64,000 bases of DNA from the NCBI RefSeq assembly GCF_003008515.1, contig NZ_CP027668.1, forward strand, positions 4,381,001 through 4,445,000, read 5' to 3'. The position numbers and the translations under genes were made by a program. Under the pieces are notes generated by a model. It searched no databases and was not told the DNA's origin. It was given only the letters and a program-made list of their open reading frames with translations. Origin of the DNA: Phreatobacter cathodiphilus (GTDB lineage: Bacteria; Pseudomonadota; Alphaproteobacteria; Rhizobiales; Phreatobacteraceae). How positions within the stretch are numbered: the first letter of the stretch is position 1; the number at the start of each line of letters is the position of its first letter. This document shows positions 52,144 through 62,683 of the stretch, one piece after another.

Positions 52144-54105
52144 ATGCGCGAACTCAAGGGGCCGGTTTTCTGGCTCGCGGCCGCCGTTGCCGTCTCCGCC
52201 TCGCTCTTCCATCTGCTGACCGGCGGCTTCGGCTTCCTGGAGCCGCGCGAGCAGCGCTCCGTCCACCTGCTCGTGCTGCTGCCGCTCGCCTTCATCCTCT
52301 ATCCGGCCGGCGAGACCTCGCCCAAGGATCGCCCCAGCGTCGTGGATTGGCTGCTCTCGGCCCTCGCGGTTCTGCCGAGCCTCTATTCCTACGGCTGCGC
52401 CAATGGCGGGCGCTACTGCGCCTCCATTATCAACCTGCGCTTCGAGACGGTCGATCCTGTCCATCCGGTCGAACTCGTCTTCGGCGTCATCGCCATCGTC
52501 CTGGTCGTCGAGGCCCTGCGCCGGGCGGTGACGCCGGTGCTCGCGGGCCTCGTCGCTTCCGGCATTCTCTATCTCTTCGTCACCGAATACATGCCGGGTA
52601 TCCTGCATTTCCGCGACATTCCGGCGACGCAGATCGTCGAGACCATGTACCTGTTCAACTCGAACGGCATTTACGGCTCGATCACCGGCATCTCGGCCAC
52701 CATGGTCGCCATGTTCATCATCTTCGGCGCTTTCATCGAAGGCTCTGGCGTCGGCATGCTGTTCCACAATCTCGGCATGAAGGTCGCGGGCCGGCAGGCC
52801 GGCGGGCCCGCCAAGGTCGAGGTCGTCTCTTCCGCCATGTTCGGCACGATCTCGGGCTCGTCCGTCGCGAACGTCTTCGCCACCGGCTCCTTCACCATCC
52901 CCGCCATGATCAAGCTCGGCTACCGCCGCCAGTTCGCGGCCGGGGTCGAGGCCGCCTCCTCGGTCGGAGGGCAGATCATGCCGCCCGTGATGGGGGCGGG
53001 AGCCTTCATCATGGCCGAGATCACCAACATTCCGTACCAGACCATCGCGCTGGCGGCGATCGCCGGCTCGCTGCTCTACTTCTTCATGATCCTCATCAGC
53101 GTGCATTTCGAGGCGCGGCGGCTGCGCCTCACCGGCTGCGACCCCGACGAGATCCCGACCTGGAGCTTCGTGCTCCGCGACGTCCACCTGCTCATCCCGG
53201 TCTTCGTCATGATCGGCGCCATGGCTATGGGCTATTCGCCCTCCTTCGCCGCTTTCTGGGGGATCATAGCCGTCTGGCCGTCCTCCTGGTTGCGCGTCCA
53301 CACCCGGCTCTGGCCTGCGGACATCCTGCGCATGCTGGCGAACGGCGGGCGCAACATGGTGGTGGTGGCGCTCGCCTGCGCGGGCGCCGGCATCTTCGTC
53401 GCCTGCCTCACGGTCACGGGCATGGTGATCTCCTTCTCCACCATCGTGACGGGCCTAGCCGGCAACAACCTCTACATCGCCGGCGTCCTCATCGCGATCA
53501 CCGTGCTCATCCTCGGCATGGGTGTGCCGACCACCGCCGCCTACATCATCGGCGCGGCGATCGGCGCGCCCATCCTCCAGCAGTTCGGTGTGCCGGTGCT
53601 CGCCGCCCACATGTTCGTCTTCTACTTCTCCATCCTCGCCGACGCGACGCCGCCGGTCTCCGTCGCCTCCTACGCGGCGGCCTCCATCGCCCGCTGCAGC
53701 CCGATGGCGGCGGGTGTGGTCGCCTTCCGCCTCGCCATCGCCGGCTTCGTCGTCGGCTTCTCCTATCTCCATTCCAGCGCCCTACTGCTGCAGGACTCGT
53801 GGTTTGAGATCATCGGCGAGTTCATCGCCAACGCCTTGGGACTGACCCTGCTCGCGGCCGGCTTCTTCGGCTTCTTCCGCGCGCCGCTGCCCGTGGCGCT
53901 GCGCCTGCCGCTGATCCCGCTCGGCGTCATGGCGACGCTCTTCGACCCCATACCCGTGTGGTGGCGGGTCGCCATCGTCGCCGGCATCGCCGTCGCCCTT
54001 TACCTCGGCCAGAAGGCGGCCGCCGGCCGTGAGGAGGGCGTCCTGGCCAACGAGGCCGCGGTCAGGGCCGAGGCGCGCCTCGCGCGGGAGACCTCCCCCA
54101 CATGA
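52144..54105 (+). CDS. TRAP transporter fused 4TM-12TM permease (TAXI partner)
   Basis: 653 residues. The small-subunit-like segment is about residues 1-130 (four hydrophobic spans) and the large DctM-like part about 140-570. It contains ATMVAMFIIFGAFIEGSGVG, SGSSVANVFATGSFTIPAMIKLGY and VGGQIMPPVMGAGAFIMAEIT, all TRAP 4TM/12TM signatures. The C-terminal 60 residues are an extra cytosolic tail. It is an Na+- or H+-coupled importer of the anion bound by the TAXI protein. It overlaps the next gene by 4 bp. Confidence 0.93.
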   Translation: MRELKGPVFWLAAAVAVSASLFHLLTGGFGFLEPREQRSVHLLVLLPLAFILYPAGETSPKDRPSVVDWLLSALAVLPSLYSYGCANGGRYCASIINLRFETVDPVHPVELVFGVIAIVLVVEALRRAVTPVLAGLVASGILYLFVTEYMPGILHFRDIPATQIVETMYLFNSNGIYGSITGISATMVAMFIIFGAFIEGSGVGMLFHNLGMKVAGRQAGGPAKVEVVSSAMFGTISGSSVANVFATGSFTIPAMIKLGYRRQFAAGVEAASSVGGQIMPPVMGAGAFIMAEITNIPYQTIALAAIAGSLLYFFMILISVHFEARRLRLTGCDPDEIPTWSFVLRDVHLLIPVFVMIGAMAMGYSPSFAAFWGIIAVWPSSWLRVHTRLWPADILRMLANGGRNMVVVALACAGAGIFVACLTVTGMVISFSTIVTGLAGNNLYIAGVLIAITVLILGMGVPTTAAYIIGAAIGAPILQQFGVPVLAAHMFVFYFSILADATPPVSVASYAAASIARCSPMAAGVVAFRLAIAGFVVGFSYLHSSALLLQDSWFEIIGEFIANALGLTLLAAGFFGFFRAPLPVALRLPLIPLGVMATLFDPIPVWWRVAIVAGIAVALYLGQKAAAGREEGVLANEAAVRAEARLARETSPT

Positions 54106-55217
54106 TCATCGACCGCATGCAGGTTCGGCTCACCCGCTGGCCCCTGAAGATGACCCGCAAGCACGGCGTCGGCGACGTCGCCGACACGCTTCCCGGTGTC
54201 GTCGTCTCGCTCCACACGAAGGACGGGCTCACCGGCTGGGGGGAGGCGGCGCCCTGGTCCGTCTTCTCGGGAACAGCCGAGGCGGCGGTCGCCGCCCTCG
54301 ACGTCTATCTGCGTCCGCTGGTGATCGGCCGCGACCCGCGCCGGCTCGCCCGCATCATGGCCGAGGCCGACCGCACCATCGTCGGCCACCCGGAAGCCAA
54401 GATGGCGCTCGACATGGCGCTGCACGACCTCTTCGGCCAGGCGGCGGGTGTGAGCGTCGCCGAACTACTGGGCGGCGTCTTCCGCGAGAGCATCCCGCTC
54501 TCGGTCTCCATCGCCAATCCCGACTTTGACGCCGACCTCGACTTCGCGCGCGCCCGTCTCGCCGAGGGCATCCGCCTGTTCAAGGTGAAGACCGGCTTCT
54601 CCACCCATGCCGAGGACATGAGCCGGCTCGACCGGCTCGCCGCCATGCTGCCCGCCGACGCCTCGCTCCGCATCGACTACAACCAGGGCCTCGCCGCGGT
54701 GGACGCGATCCGGACCCTTCGTGACGTCGAGGCCTTCCGTCCCGCCTTCATCGAGCAGCCGGTGGCGCGCGACCGCCGCGACGCCATGGCCGAGATCGCC
54801 CGCGCCCTCGACACGCCGATCCTCGCCGACGAGAGCGTCTTCTCGCCCGAGGAGGCGGTCGAGTGCGTGCGGTCGCGCTTCGCCGACGCCGTGTCCATCA
54901 AGCTCATGAAGGCCGGCTCCTTCGCCAAGGGCAAGGCCATCGCCGCCATCGCGCAGGCCGCCGGGATGCCCTGCTATGGCGGCACCATGTACGAGGCGGG
55001 CATCGCGCTCACCGCCGGCATCCATTTCGCCGCGTCGACCCCGGCCATGACCCTGGGGGCGGAGTACTATACCTCCGCCTTCGTGCTCGGCACGGAAATC
55101 CTGAAGGAGCCTGTGCGGCTGGAAGCCGGCGCCTCCTGGCTACCAACCGGGCCGGGCCTCGGCATCGCTGTCGACGAGGCGGCGCTGAAGGGCGCGACCA
55201 TGGAGGTGCGGGGGTAG
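54102..55217 (+). CDS. Enolase-superfamily racemase/epimerase (dipeptide epimerase/MLE-like)
   Basis: 371 residues. The barrel carries the acid/base Lys pair in FKVKTG (near 163-168), metal ligands Asp in DYNQ (near 190) and Glu in EQP (near 218), Asp/Glu in ADES (near 243), and the second Lys in SIKLMKAG (near 267). The layout matches the muconate-lactonising/L-Ala-D/L-Glu epimerase subgroup. It probably epimerises a dipeptide or a similar acid imported by the TRAP transporter, whose gene it overlaps by 4 bp. A cycloisomerase role is possible. No start ambiguity. Confidence 0.88.
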   Translation: MIIDRMQVRLTRWPLKMTRKHGVGDVADTLPGVVVSLHTKDGLTGWGEAAPWSVFSGTAEAAVAALDVYLRPLVIGRDPRRLARIMAEADRTIVGHPEAKMALDMALHDLFGQAAGVSVAELLGGVFRESIPLSVSIANPDFDADLDFARARLAEGIRLFKVKTGFSTHAEDMSRLDRLAAMLPADASLRIDYNQGLAAVDAIRTLRDVEAFRPAFIEQPVARDRRDAMAEIARALDTPILADESVFSPEEAVECVRSRFADAVSIKLMKAGSFAKGKAIAAIAQAAGMPCYGGTMYEAGIALTAGIHFAASTPAMTLGAEYYTSAFVLGTEILKEPVRLEAGASWLPTGPGLGIAVDEAALKGATMEVRG

Positions 55218-55252
55218 GTCCACGCCCGCTCTACGGTTCAGCCCGAAACGAA

Positions 55253-55276
55253 ATGCCCGGCACAAAGGCCGGGCAT
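55253..55276. terminator. Hairpin between the epimerase and typA, possibly a shared terminator
   Basis: A perfect 9-bp stem (55253-55261 with 55268-55276, loop of 6) lies between two convergent genes. The minus strand (typA side) has TTTCGTTTC after it, the plus strand only a short A/G run, so it mainly serves typA. Confidence 0.7.
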
Positions 55277-55305
55277 GAGCACCATCTGCCGGTCGCGATG
55301 GGGGC

Positions 55306-57129
<1,824 letters not shown>

Positions 57130-57277
57130 GGCAGGGGCGTCCGGTCGGGCGAATACGAAAAAGCGGGCTCCGTCGAAATGGCGGCCCGCGTGAACTCTGT
57201 TGCGGTGCATCTATAGGAGACGGTCCCACGGCGCAACGGAAACCGGCCGTCGCAGCGCGCGCGGGCCATCTGTCCGC

Positions 57278-57330
57278 GCTCTCGCAAATTGGGAGGCTCT
57301 CGCGGATTGCGAGGCCCAATTGGCGAGAGC
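57278..57330. other. Nested stem-loop in the typA upstream region
   Basis: A 16-bp outer stem (57278-57293 with 57315-57330, one mismatch) encloses a smaller hairpin (57299-57303 with 57309-57313). It sits in the 568-bp gap 57130-57697, about 150 bp upstream of typA. The rest of that gap shows no gene; a tRNA-like GGTTCAA near 57475 has no cloverleaf around it. Confidence 0.65.
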
Positions 57331-57697
57331 AGGCGCGGTCAACGGCGGAAGGCTCCAACGCCTAGCGGCCTGGCACCCGCAGAAGCGCTATATCTTGTGG
57401 TGCCGCCCGGTGGTGTTGCTTGGCACCGCCCCTGCAGGAGACAGGATGACCCGGCATCAGGTATTTGCGTCGCCGGTTCAATGGCTCGGACGGGAGGGGA
57501 CCGCAATCTGCGACCCCTTGAGCGTGGTCTCCTCCCTTCCACTCCGAGCCTTCCTCGCTCCCTCCCTATATCCCCATCCGGCGTCACGCCTCCGTCAAAC
57601 CACGCATGACGTGACGGAAGTTTCCCGCTAGCTTCTACATTAGAAGCGTTCGCAGCTACTGGCCGAGGCCGCTGCAACACCGGGGAGGTTCGACGCG

Positions 57698-58039
57698 ATG
57701 ACTCACGACACACCCGCTTCGTCCGGCGACGATACCCCGCCGTCCAGACCGCTCGACCGTCGGCTCTTCGTCTTCAAGACGCTGGCGGGGGCGGCTACGC
57801 TGGTCGTTCCCGGCGCCGTCGCCACCTCGCAGCCGGCCGCGGCGCAGCGCCTGCGCGTGACGGACAGCGATCCCAACGATCGCGAGGGCCGCGGCCGCGG
57901 CCGTTTCGTCCGTCGCCGCGGCACCGACAGCGATCCCTATGACGATCCCGGACGTGGCCGCGTGCGGGTCATCCGCCGCCGCGTCCGCGTCACCGACAAC
58001 GATCCCCGGGATCCCCGTGGCCGCGGCCGCGGCTGGTAG
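57698..58039 (+). CDS. Small Tat-like secreted protein with TD(S/N)DPxD-xxGRGR repeats, candidate substrate of the next gene's oxygenase
   Basis: 113 residues. Residues 1-17 are polar. RPLDRRLFVFK at 17-27, then a hydrophobic stretch and ATSQPAAAQ at 42-50 make a Tat-like signal. After it, TDSDPND (55-61), TDSDPYD (76-82) and TDNDPRD (99-105) recur, each followed by GRGR, separated by Arg-rich stretches; the protein ends RGRGRGW. This small three-unit repeat protein is followed 12 bp later by the gene for a JmjC-type oxygenase. I know no named family. Repeats of this DxDPxD type occur in alphaproteobacteria, so a modified or metal-binding peptide is plausible but unproven. Confidence 0.75.
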   Translation: MTHDTPASSGDDTPPSRPLDRRLFVFKTLAGAATLVVPGAVATSQPAAAQRLRVTDSDPNDREGRGRGRFVRRRGTDSDPYDDPGRGRVRVIRRRVRVTDNDPRDPRGRGRGW

Positions 58040-58051
58040 GCCCGGCCGCCC

Positions 58052-59227
58052 GTGACGCTCGCGGCGGATGCATTCGGGCTGGCCTTCGGGACGATGACCG
58101 TTCCCGAGGCCTTCGCCTTGCGCGAGGGAGGCGAGGCGCGCCACCTTCCGGGCGGAGACGCCCGCCGGTTCGCGCCGCTCCTGTCCATCGCCGACCTCGA
58201 TGCCTTCCTGCGGACCGACGCGGCGCGCTCGCCGCGCGTATCGATGGCGGACAGCTCCCGCGACGGCAGCGCCGCCGTTCCCGACGATCTCTTCGCCGAC
58301 GAGGACGGCCGCATTGACCCGATCGGCCTGTTCCAGCTCTTCGACGGCGGCGCCACCCTCGTCATCTCGCAGTTCCACGAGATGCATCCGCCTCTGGCGC
58401 GGTTCTGCCGCGGGCTGGAGAAGCTCTTTCTCCATGCCGTCCAGGCCAACATCTACCTGACTCCGCCGGGCGCGCAGGGGTTTCGCACCCACTTCGACAC
58501 CCACGACGTCCTCGTCCTGCAGGTTTCCGGACACAAGGCCTGGCGGGTCTGGGGCGACATGCTTCTGCCCCACGCGACCCGCAACACGCCGTGGGACGGA
58601 ACGGTTCACCGGGCCGATCCCGCCGGTGCCCGCGATGTTCTGCTGGCACCGGGCGACGTGCTCTACGTCCCCCGCGGCGTGGCGCACGACGCGGCGGCCC
58701 AGCAAGGCGGCGAGCCCTCCCTCCATGTCACCGTCGGTCTCCTGGAGCCGAGCTGGGCCGACGCGCTGAAGGCGGCCATCGACCAGATGGAGCAGCAACA
58801 GCCGGCGTTGCGGCAGTCCTTCCGCACCTGGCGCCTCGCCGACGAGGCGTCGCGCGCCGGGCTCCTGAGTGCGGCGCGCGACCGGCTGGCGGCGGTCGCC
58901 ACCGAGGAATCACTCGACCTCGTCGCCATGCGCTTCCTCCAGCAGCTCGGCACGGACCGGATACTCATGCCGGGTCGCGGCCTCGTCGCTCCCCGGCCGG
59001 AACTCGACGACCGGCTCGTCCTCGCTGATGCCGTTCACCACTACGTCGTCCCCATGGGTGAGGGGGCGGAACTGCGCTGGGCCGGTCCGTCCGTACCTCT
59101 GACCGCGGCCGAACTGGTCTGGCTCGAGAGGCTCGGCGAGGGCGCCACCGCGCGTGAGCTCGGGGGCGAGGCGGCCCTCGCCTTCTGCGCGCGGCTCATG
59201 GCCCTCGGGCTGCTCGAGCGCGCCTGA
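58052..59227 (+). CDS. JmjC/ROX-like 2-oxoglutarate and Fe(II) dependent oxygenase
   Basis: 391 residues from a GTG (58052); a second in-frame start, ATG at 58094, is possible. The JmjC cupin core carries the iron ligands His147 and Asp149 in THFDTHD, a Lys162 suited to bind 2-oxoglutarate in QVSGHKAWRVW, and His212 in PRGVAHDA. This resembles ribosomal oxygenases such as YcfD/ROXA, which hydroxylate an Arg of ribosomal protein L16. The C-terminal 60 residues look like a winged helix, as in that family. It directly follows the small Arg-rich repeat protein (12 bp), so that protein is a candidate substrate. Substrate and reaction are inferred. Confidence 0.8.
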   Translation: MTLAADAFGLAFGTMTVPEAFALREGGEARHLPGGDARRFAPLLSIADLDAFLRTDAARSPRVSMADSSRDGSAAVPDDLFADEDGRIDPIGLFQLFDGGATLVISQFHEMHPPLARFCRGLEKLFLHAVQANIYLTPPGAQGFRTHFDTHDVLVLQVSGHKAWRVWGDMLLPHATRNTPWDGTVHRADPAGARDVLLAPGDVLYVPRGVAHDAAAQQGGEPSLHVTVGLLEPSWADALKAAIDQMEQQQPALRQSFRTWRLADEASRAGLLSAARDRLAAVATEESLDLVAMRFLQQLGTDRILMPGRGLVAPRPELDDRLVLADAVHHYVVPMGEGAELRWAGPSVPLTAAELVWLERLGEGATARELGGEAALAFCARLMALGLLERA

Positions 59228-59264
59228 GTCGGCGGCTTAGCTCTTCCTTAAACACGTCCGTGCC

Positions 59265-59921
59265 ATGACATACAGGTTGCATGACGCTAGGTCAGGTCGC
59301 GTGCCGAAGAGTATCGCCCTCAATCTCCACCAGCCCGCCGCCACGACCATTCTGGTAGCTGACGAGCAGGCCTTTTCGCGCCGGATCATCCGCTCCGTGC
59401 TGACGGGTCTCGGACGGGTGTTGGAATGCCGAACCGGGTTCGACGCTGTCGAGGTGGCCGAGCAGCAACGCCCCAGCCTCGTCGTCCTCGGCATGAACCT
59501 GTCCGGCCTGGACGGGCTGGAGGTCACACAGCTCCTCCGCCGCGCCGACGGGGGGCTGCAATACACGCCGATCATCATGATCTCCGGCACGCCGACGCGC
59601 GCCTCGGTGCTGGGGGCCGTCACCGCGGGCGTCCATGAGTATGTCGCCCGCCCCTTCAGCACGAAGACGCTGAGGACGCGGGCCGAGGCGGTGCTCGCCA
59701 TGCCGCGCCCCTTCGTGAGGACGCGCGTCTATTTCGGCCCCGTGCCGCGCGCCAAGACGGTGCGGCGCGAGGTGCTCGGCACCGGGGCGGGAGACGCCTC
59801 GGCCACCATGATCTGCGGGGTTCACCATTCCCGGGCCGACGAGATGCTCTGTCCGCTCGGCGTGAACTGCCTGTGCCAGGCCTATATCCGGCCTGTGGAA
59901 AAGGACATCATCGAGCTCTGA
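59265..59921 (+). CDS. Receiver-domain protein lacking the phosphoacceptor Asp (atypical response regulator)
   Basis: 218 residues with a CheY-like fold at about 26-145. The acid pocket Asp33-Glu34 is present, but the position of the phosphorylated Asp is Gly76 (VVLGMNLSG instead of LLDxxMPG). Ser107 (IMISG) replaces the usual Thr, and Arg129 (ARPF) replaces the usual Lys. The C-terminal tail has VRTRVYFGPVPRAK and CPLGVNCLCQAYIRP with three Cys. Phosphorylation at the normal site is therefore not expected. The start is either the ATG at 59265 or the GTG at 59301 (MPKSIALN). It begins 38 bp after the oxygenase, same strand. Confidence 0.85.
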   Translation: MTYRLHDARSGRVPKSIALNLHQPAATTILVADEQAFSRRIIRSVLTGLGRVLECRTGFDAVEVAEQQRPSLVVLGMNLSGLDGLEVTQLLRRADGGLQYTPIIMISGTPTRASVLGAVTAGVHEYVARPFSTKTLRTRAEAVLAMPRPFVRTRVYFGPVPRAKTVRREVLGTGAGDASATMICGVHHSRADEMLCPLGVNCLCQAYIRPVEKDIIEL

Positions 59922-59930
59922 GAGCGAAGG

Positions 59931-62522
59931 TCAGGCGACTGCCGCGACCTCGGTCGCAGCCTGGCCGGGATCCTGCCGCTGCAACCAGGACACCAGATCT
60001 TTCGGAGCCAGAGCCGGGGAGAACAGGTAGCCCTGCATGGCGTGGCACCTCAGGCCCTGCAGGAAGCGCCGTTGAGGTTCTGTCTCCACGCCTTCGGCGA
60101 CGACGGTCAGGCCCAGGCTTTGCCCGATGCGGATGACGGCCGAAGCCACCGCCCGCGCGTTCTTGTCGCTCTGCAGGTCGCGCACGAAGCTCTGGTCCAG
60201 CTTGATTTCGGCGATCGGCAGGGTGGAGATGGAGGACAGGCTGGAATATCCGGTGCCGAAATCGTCGAGGGACAGGCGCACGCCGAGCCCTGCCACCGCC
60301 TCCACCGTGGCGAGGGTGGCCTCGCACCTGTCCATCATGACGCCCTCGGTGATCTCCAGCGTCAGCGCTTCGGGCGGCAGGCCCGAAGCCTCCAGGGCCG
60401 CCGCGACGATGGCCGGCAGGCGGCTGTTGCGGAAATGGAGCGGTGACAGGTTGACCGAGACCGTGCGGACGGCGATGCCCTGCGCGCGCCATTCGGCCAT
60501 CTGGCGGCAGGCCTCGCAGAGAGCCCATTCGCCGATGGCTTCGATCAGCCCGCATTCCTCGGCCAGCGCGATGAAGCGCGATGGCGGCACCTGGCCGAAT
60601 TGCGGATGATGCCAGCGGGCGAGGGCCTCGACCCCGAGAAGGCGGCCGGTCTCGCCGAGGATCTGAGGCTGGTAGTGCAGTTGGAGATGGCCGGCATCGA
60701 GCGACTCCTTCAGCGCGCCGACCATGACCAGGCGTTCATGCACCTGCTCGTTCATGCCGGGGCTGTAGAAGCGGAAGGCGCCGCGGCCGGCATTCTTCGC
60801 CTCGTACATGGCGGTGTCGGCATGTTTGAGGAGCTCCTCCCGGTCGCGGCTGTCGCTCGGGTAGAGGCTGATGCCGATGCTGCCCGAGGCCGACAGTCCC
60901 ATGCCGTCCACGTCGACGGGAACCGCCAGGGCCTTCAGCACCCGTTCGGCCACCTGTGCCGCCTGGTCACTGTCGCAATTCCCCAGAACGATGACGAACT
61001 CGTCGCCGCCGAGGCGGCTGACGATGTCGCCGGGCCGCACCTGCGCCGTCAGGCGCCGGCCGATCTCCACCAGCAGGGCGTCGCCGGCGGAATGGCCGAG
61101 CGTGTCGTTGACGTCCTTGAAGCCGTCGAGATCCAGGAAGAGCAGGGCGATCTCGGAGGAGGGTTCTCGCTGGGCTTCGGCGATCCGCTGGTCGATGGCC
61201 TGTCCCAGCTGGCTGCGGTTGGGCAGGCCCGTCAACGTGTCGAAATAGGCGAGCCGGGCGATATGCGCCTTGGCCTCGTGGCGCTCAATGGCGAGAGCGC
61301 AAAGATGGATGCAGGCCTCGACCAGGCGCTCGTGCCAGGCGGTTGGACCGCATTTCTCCCTGTAGTAGAAGGCGAAGGTTCCGGCGACCCGGCCGTCCTT
61401 CAGCTTGATCGGGCTGGACCAGCAGGCTTTCAGTCCGATCGGCAGCGGCAGCTCCTTGTAGGGAGCCCAGAGCGGATCGGTCTCGATGTCCTCGACCACC
61501 ACGGGCTCGCCGCGCCAGGCGGCGGTGCCGCACGAGCCGACAGAGGGCCCGACCGGCATGCCGTCCAGGGCTTCGGAGTAGTGGGCAGGCAGGCTCGGGC
61601 TGGCGAGAGGCCGCAGCCGCTTCTCACGGTCGACCATGAGGATCGAGCAGATGGTGCCAGGCGCGATGGCTTCCACCTCCCTGCAGACCAGGCTGGCGAC
61701 GGTTTCGAGTTCCTCCTCGCGGGCAACCGCCTCGAGGACGCGCTGCTGCAGAGCCTGGATTTGCCGTGTCTCGGTGATGTTGGACATGACGCAGACGGCG
61801 TTGCACACCTCGCCTGCCGCATCAAGCACGGGGTTGACCGTCGCGGAGACCCAGATCTCCCGGCCGTCCTTGTGATAGGCGATGAACTCCATCATGTCGG
61901 TCCGCAGGCCCCGCGACAGGTTGTCGAGGGAGGTCAGCGACTGCAGGTTGGTATGACGGCCGTTGAGCAGCTGGGCGGGAAGCTGGCCGATCAGCTCATC
62001 GCGCGAGTAGCCGAAGAGGTCCACGAAGGCGCGGTTCGCATAGACGATCCGCTTGTCGCGGCCGGTGATCTGGACCGCCTGGTCGGTCTCGTTCGCCACC
62101 AACGACAGGAGGTAGAGTTCCTCGCGACGGCGCACCTCTTCGGTCACGTCCTTGACGAAGGCGGCGTAATAGATGGTCTCGCCGATGCGGGTCCTCGACA
62201 GCGACAGTGCCCCCCAGGCTCGCGTGCCGTTGGGCCGGTCGATCGGCACCTCCACCGTGCTGCCCACGAGCCTGTCGTTCCCGCCGAGCCTGTTGTGGTC
62301 GATCTGCCGGTCGTGGTCCTTGCGGGCGTGTTCCGGTACGAGAAGGCGGACGTTCCGGCCGAGGATATCGCTGCGGTCCATTCCCCACAGCCGTTCAGCC
62401 GCCGCATTGAACAGCACGACGTTGTTGCAGCCGTCGATCACCACGACGCCGTCGATGGCCTGCTCGATGATGGGCCCGAAGAATCCGATTTCCGCGATGG
62501 GCTCGCGCGGGTCTGCCGACAT
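59931..62522 (-). CDS. PAS-PAS-GAF-GGDEF-EAL c-di-GMP signalling protein
   Basis: 863 residues. Two PAS domains (about 14-135 and 140-265), a GAF domain (about 280-425), GGDEF (about 430-590) and EAL (about 605-845). The synthase motif RLGGDEFVIV and the phosphodiesterase motifs VEALARW, DDFGTGYSSL and EGVE are all intact, so either activity is possible. The PAS-PAS-GAF-GGDEF-EAL order is that of DosP-like oxygen sensors; whether heme binds is unclear. No membrane segment is seen. The ATG at 62522 is chosen over an ATG 14 codons upstream. Its 3' end lies 9 bp from the receiver protein, convergent. Confidence 0.9.
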   Translation of the reverse strand: MSADPREPIAEIGFFGPIIEQAIDGVVVIDGCNNVVLFNAAAERLWGMDRSDILGRNVRLLVPEHARKDHDRQIDHNRLGGNDRLVGSTVEVPIDRPNGTRAWGALSLSRTRIGETIYYAAFVKDVTEEVRRREELYLLSLVANETDQAVQITGRDKRIVYANRAFVDLFGYSRDELIGQLPAQLLNGRHTNLQSLTSLDNLSRGLRTDMMEFIAYHKDGREIWVSATVNPVLDAAGEVCNAVCVMSNITETRQIQALQQRVLEAVAREEELETVASLVCREVEAIAPGTICSILMVDREKRLRPLASPSLPAHYSEALDGMPVGPSVGSCGTAAWRGEPVVVEDIETDPLWAPYKELPLPIGLKACWSSPIKLKDGRVAGTFAFYYREKCGPTAWHERLVEACIHLCALAIERHEAKAHIARLAYFDTLTGLPNRSQLGQAIDQRIAEAQREPSSEIALLFLDLDGFKDVNDTLGHSAGDALLVEIGRRLTAQVRPGDIVSRLGGDEFVIVLGNCDSDQAAQVAERVLKALAVPVDVDGMGLSASGSIGISLYPSDSRDREELLKHADTAMYEAKNAGRGAFRFYSPGMNEQVHERLVMVGALKESLDAGHLQLHYQPQILGETGRLLGVEALARWHHPQFGQVPPSRFIALAEECGLIEAIGEWALCEACRQMAEWRAQGIAVRTVSVNLSPLHFRNSRLPAIVAAALEASGLPPEALTLEITEGVMMDRCEATLATVEAVAGLGVRLSLDDFGTGYSSLSSISTLPIAEIKLDQSFVRDLQSDKNARAVASAVIRIGQSLGLTVVAEGVETEPQRRFLQGLRCHAMQGYLFSPALAPKDLVSWLQRQDPGQAATEVAAVA

Positions 62523-62683
62523 GGGTCCGTCCTGCCTGACGCGGCGCCGGAGCAAGCCGCACATTTGACAGATATTACGAGGGAATTATGCCGAGGTCGT
62601 AAACGCCGACCCCAGCGCGTCGCTGCTCGGGCGCGCTTTCCACATGGGTGGTAAACAATTGGTCGCCGCGTGGAGGCGTTCTC

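Noticed and set aside
57460-57520. A possible tRNA (GGTTCAA near 57475)
   Set aside because: No acceptor stem or anticodon arm can be drawn around it, and no CCA or terminator follows.
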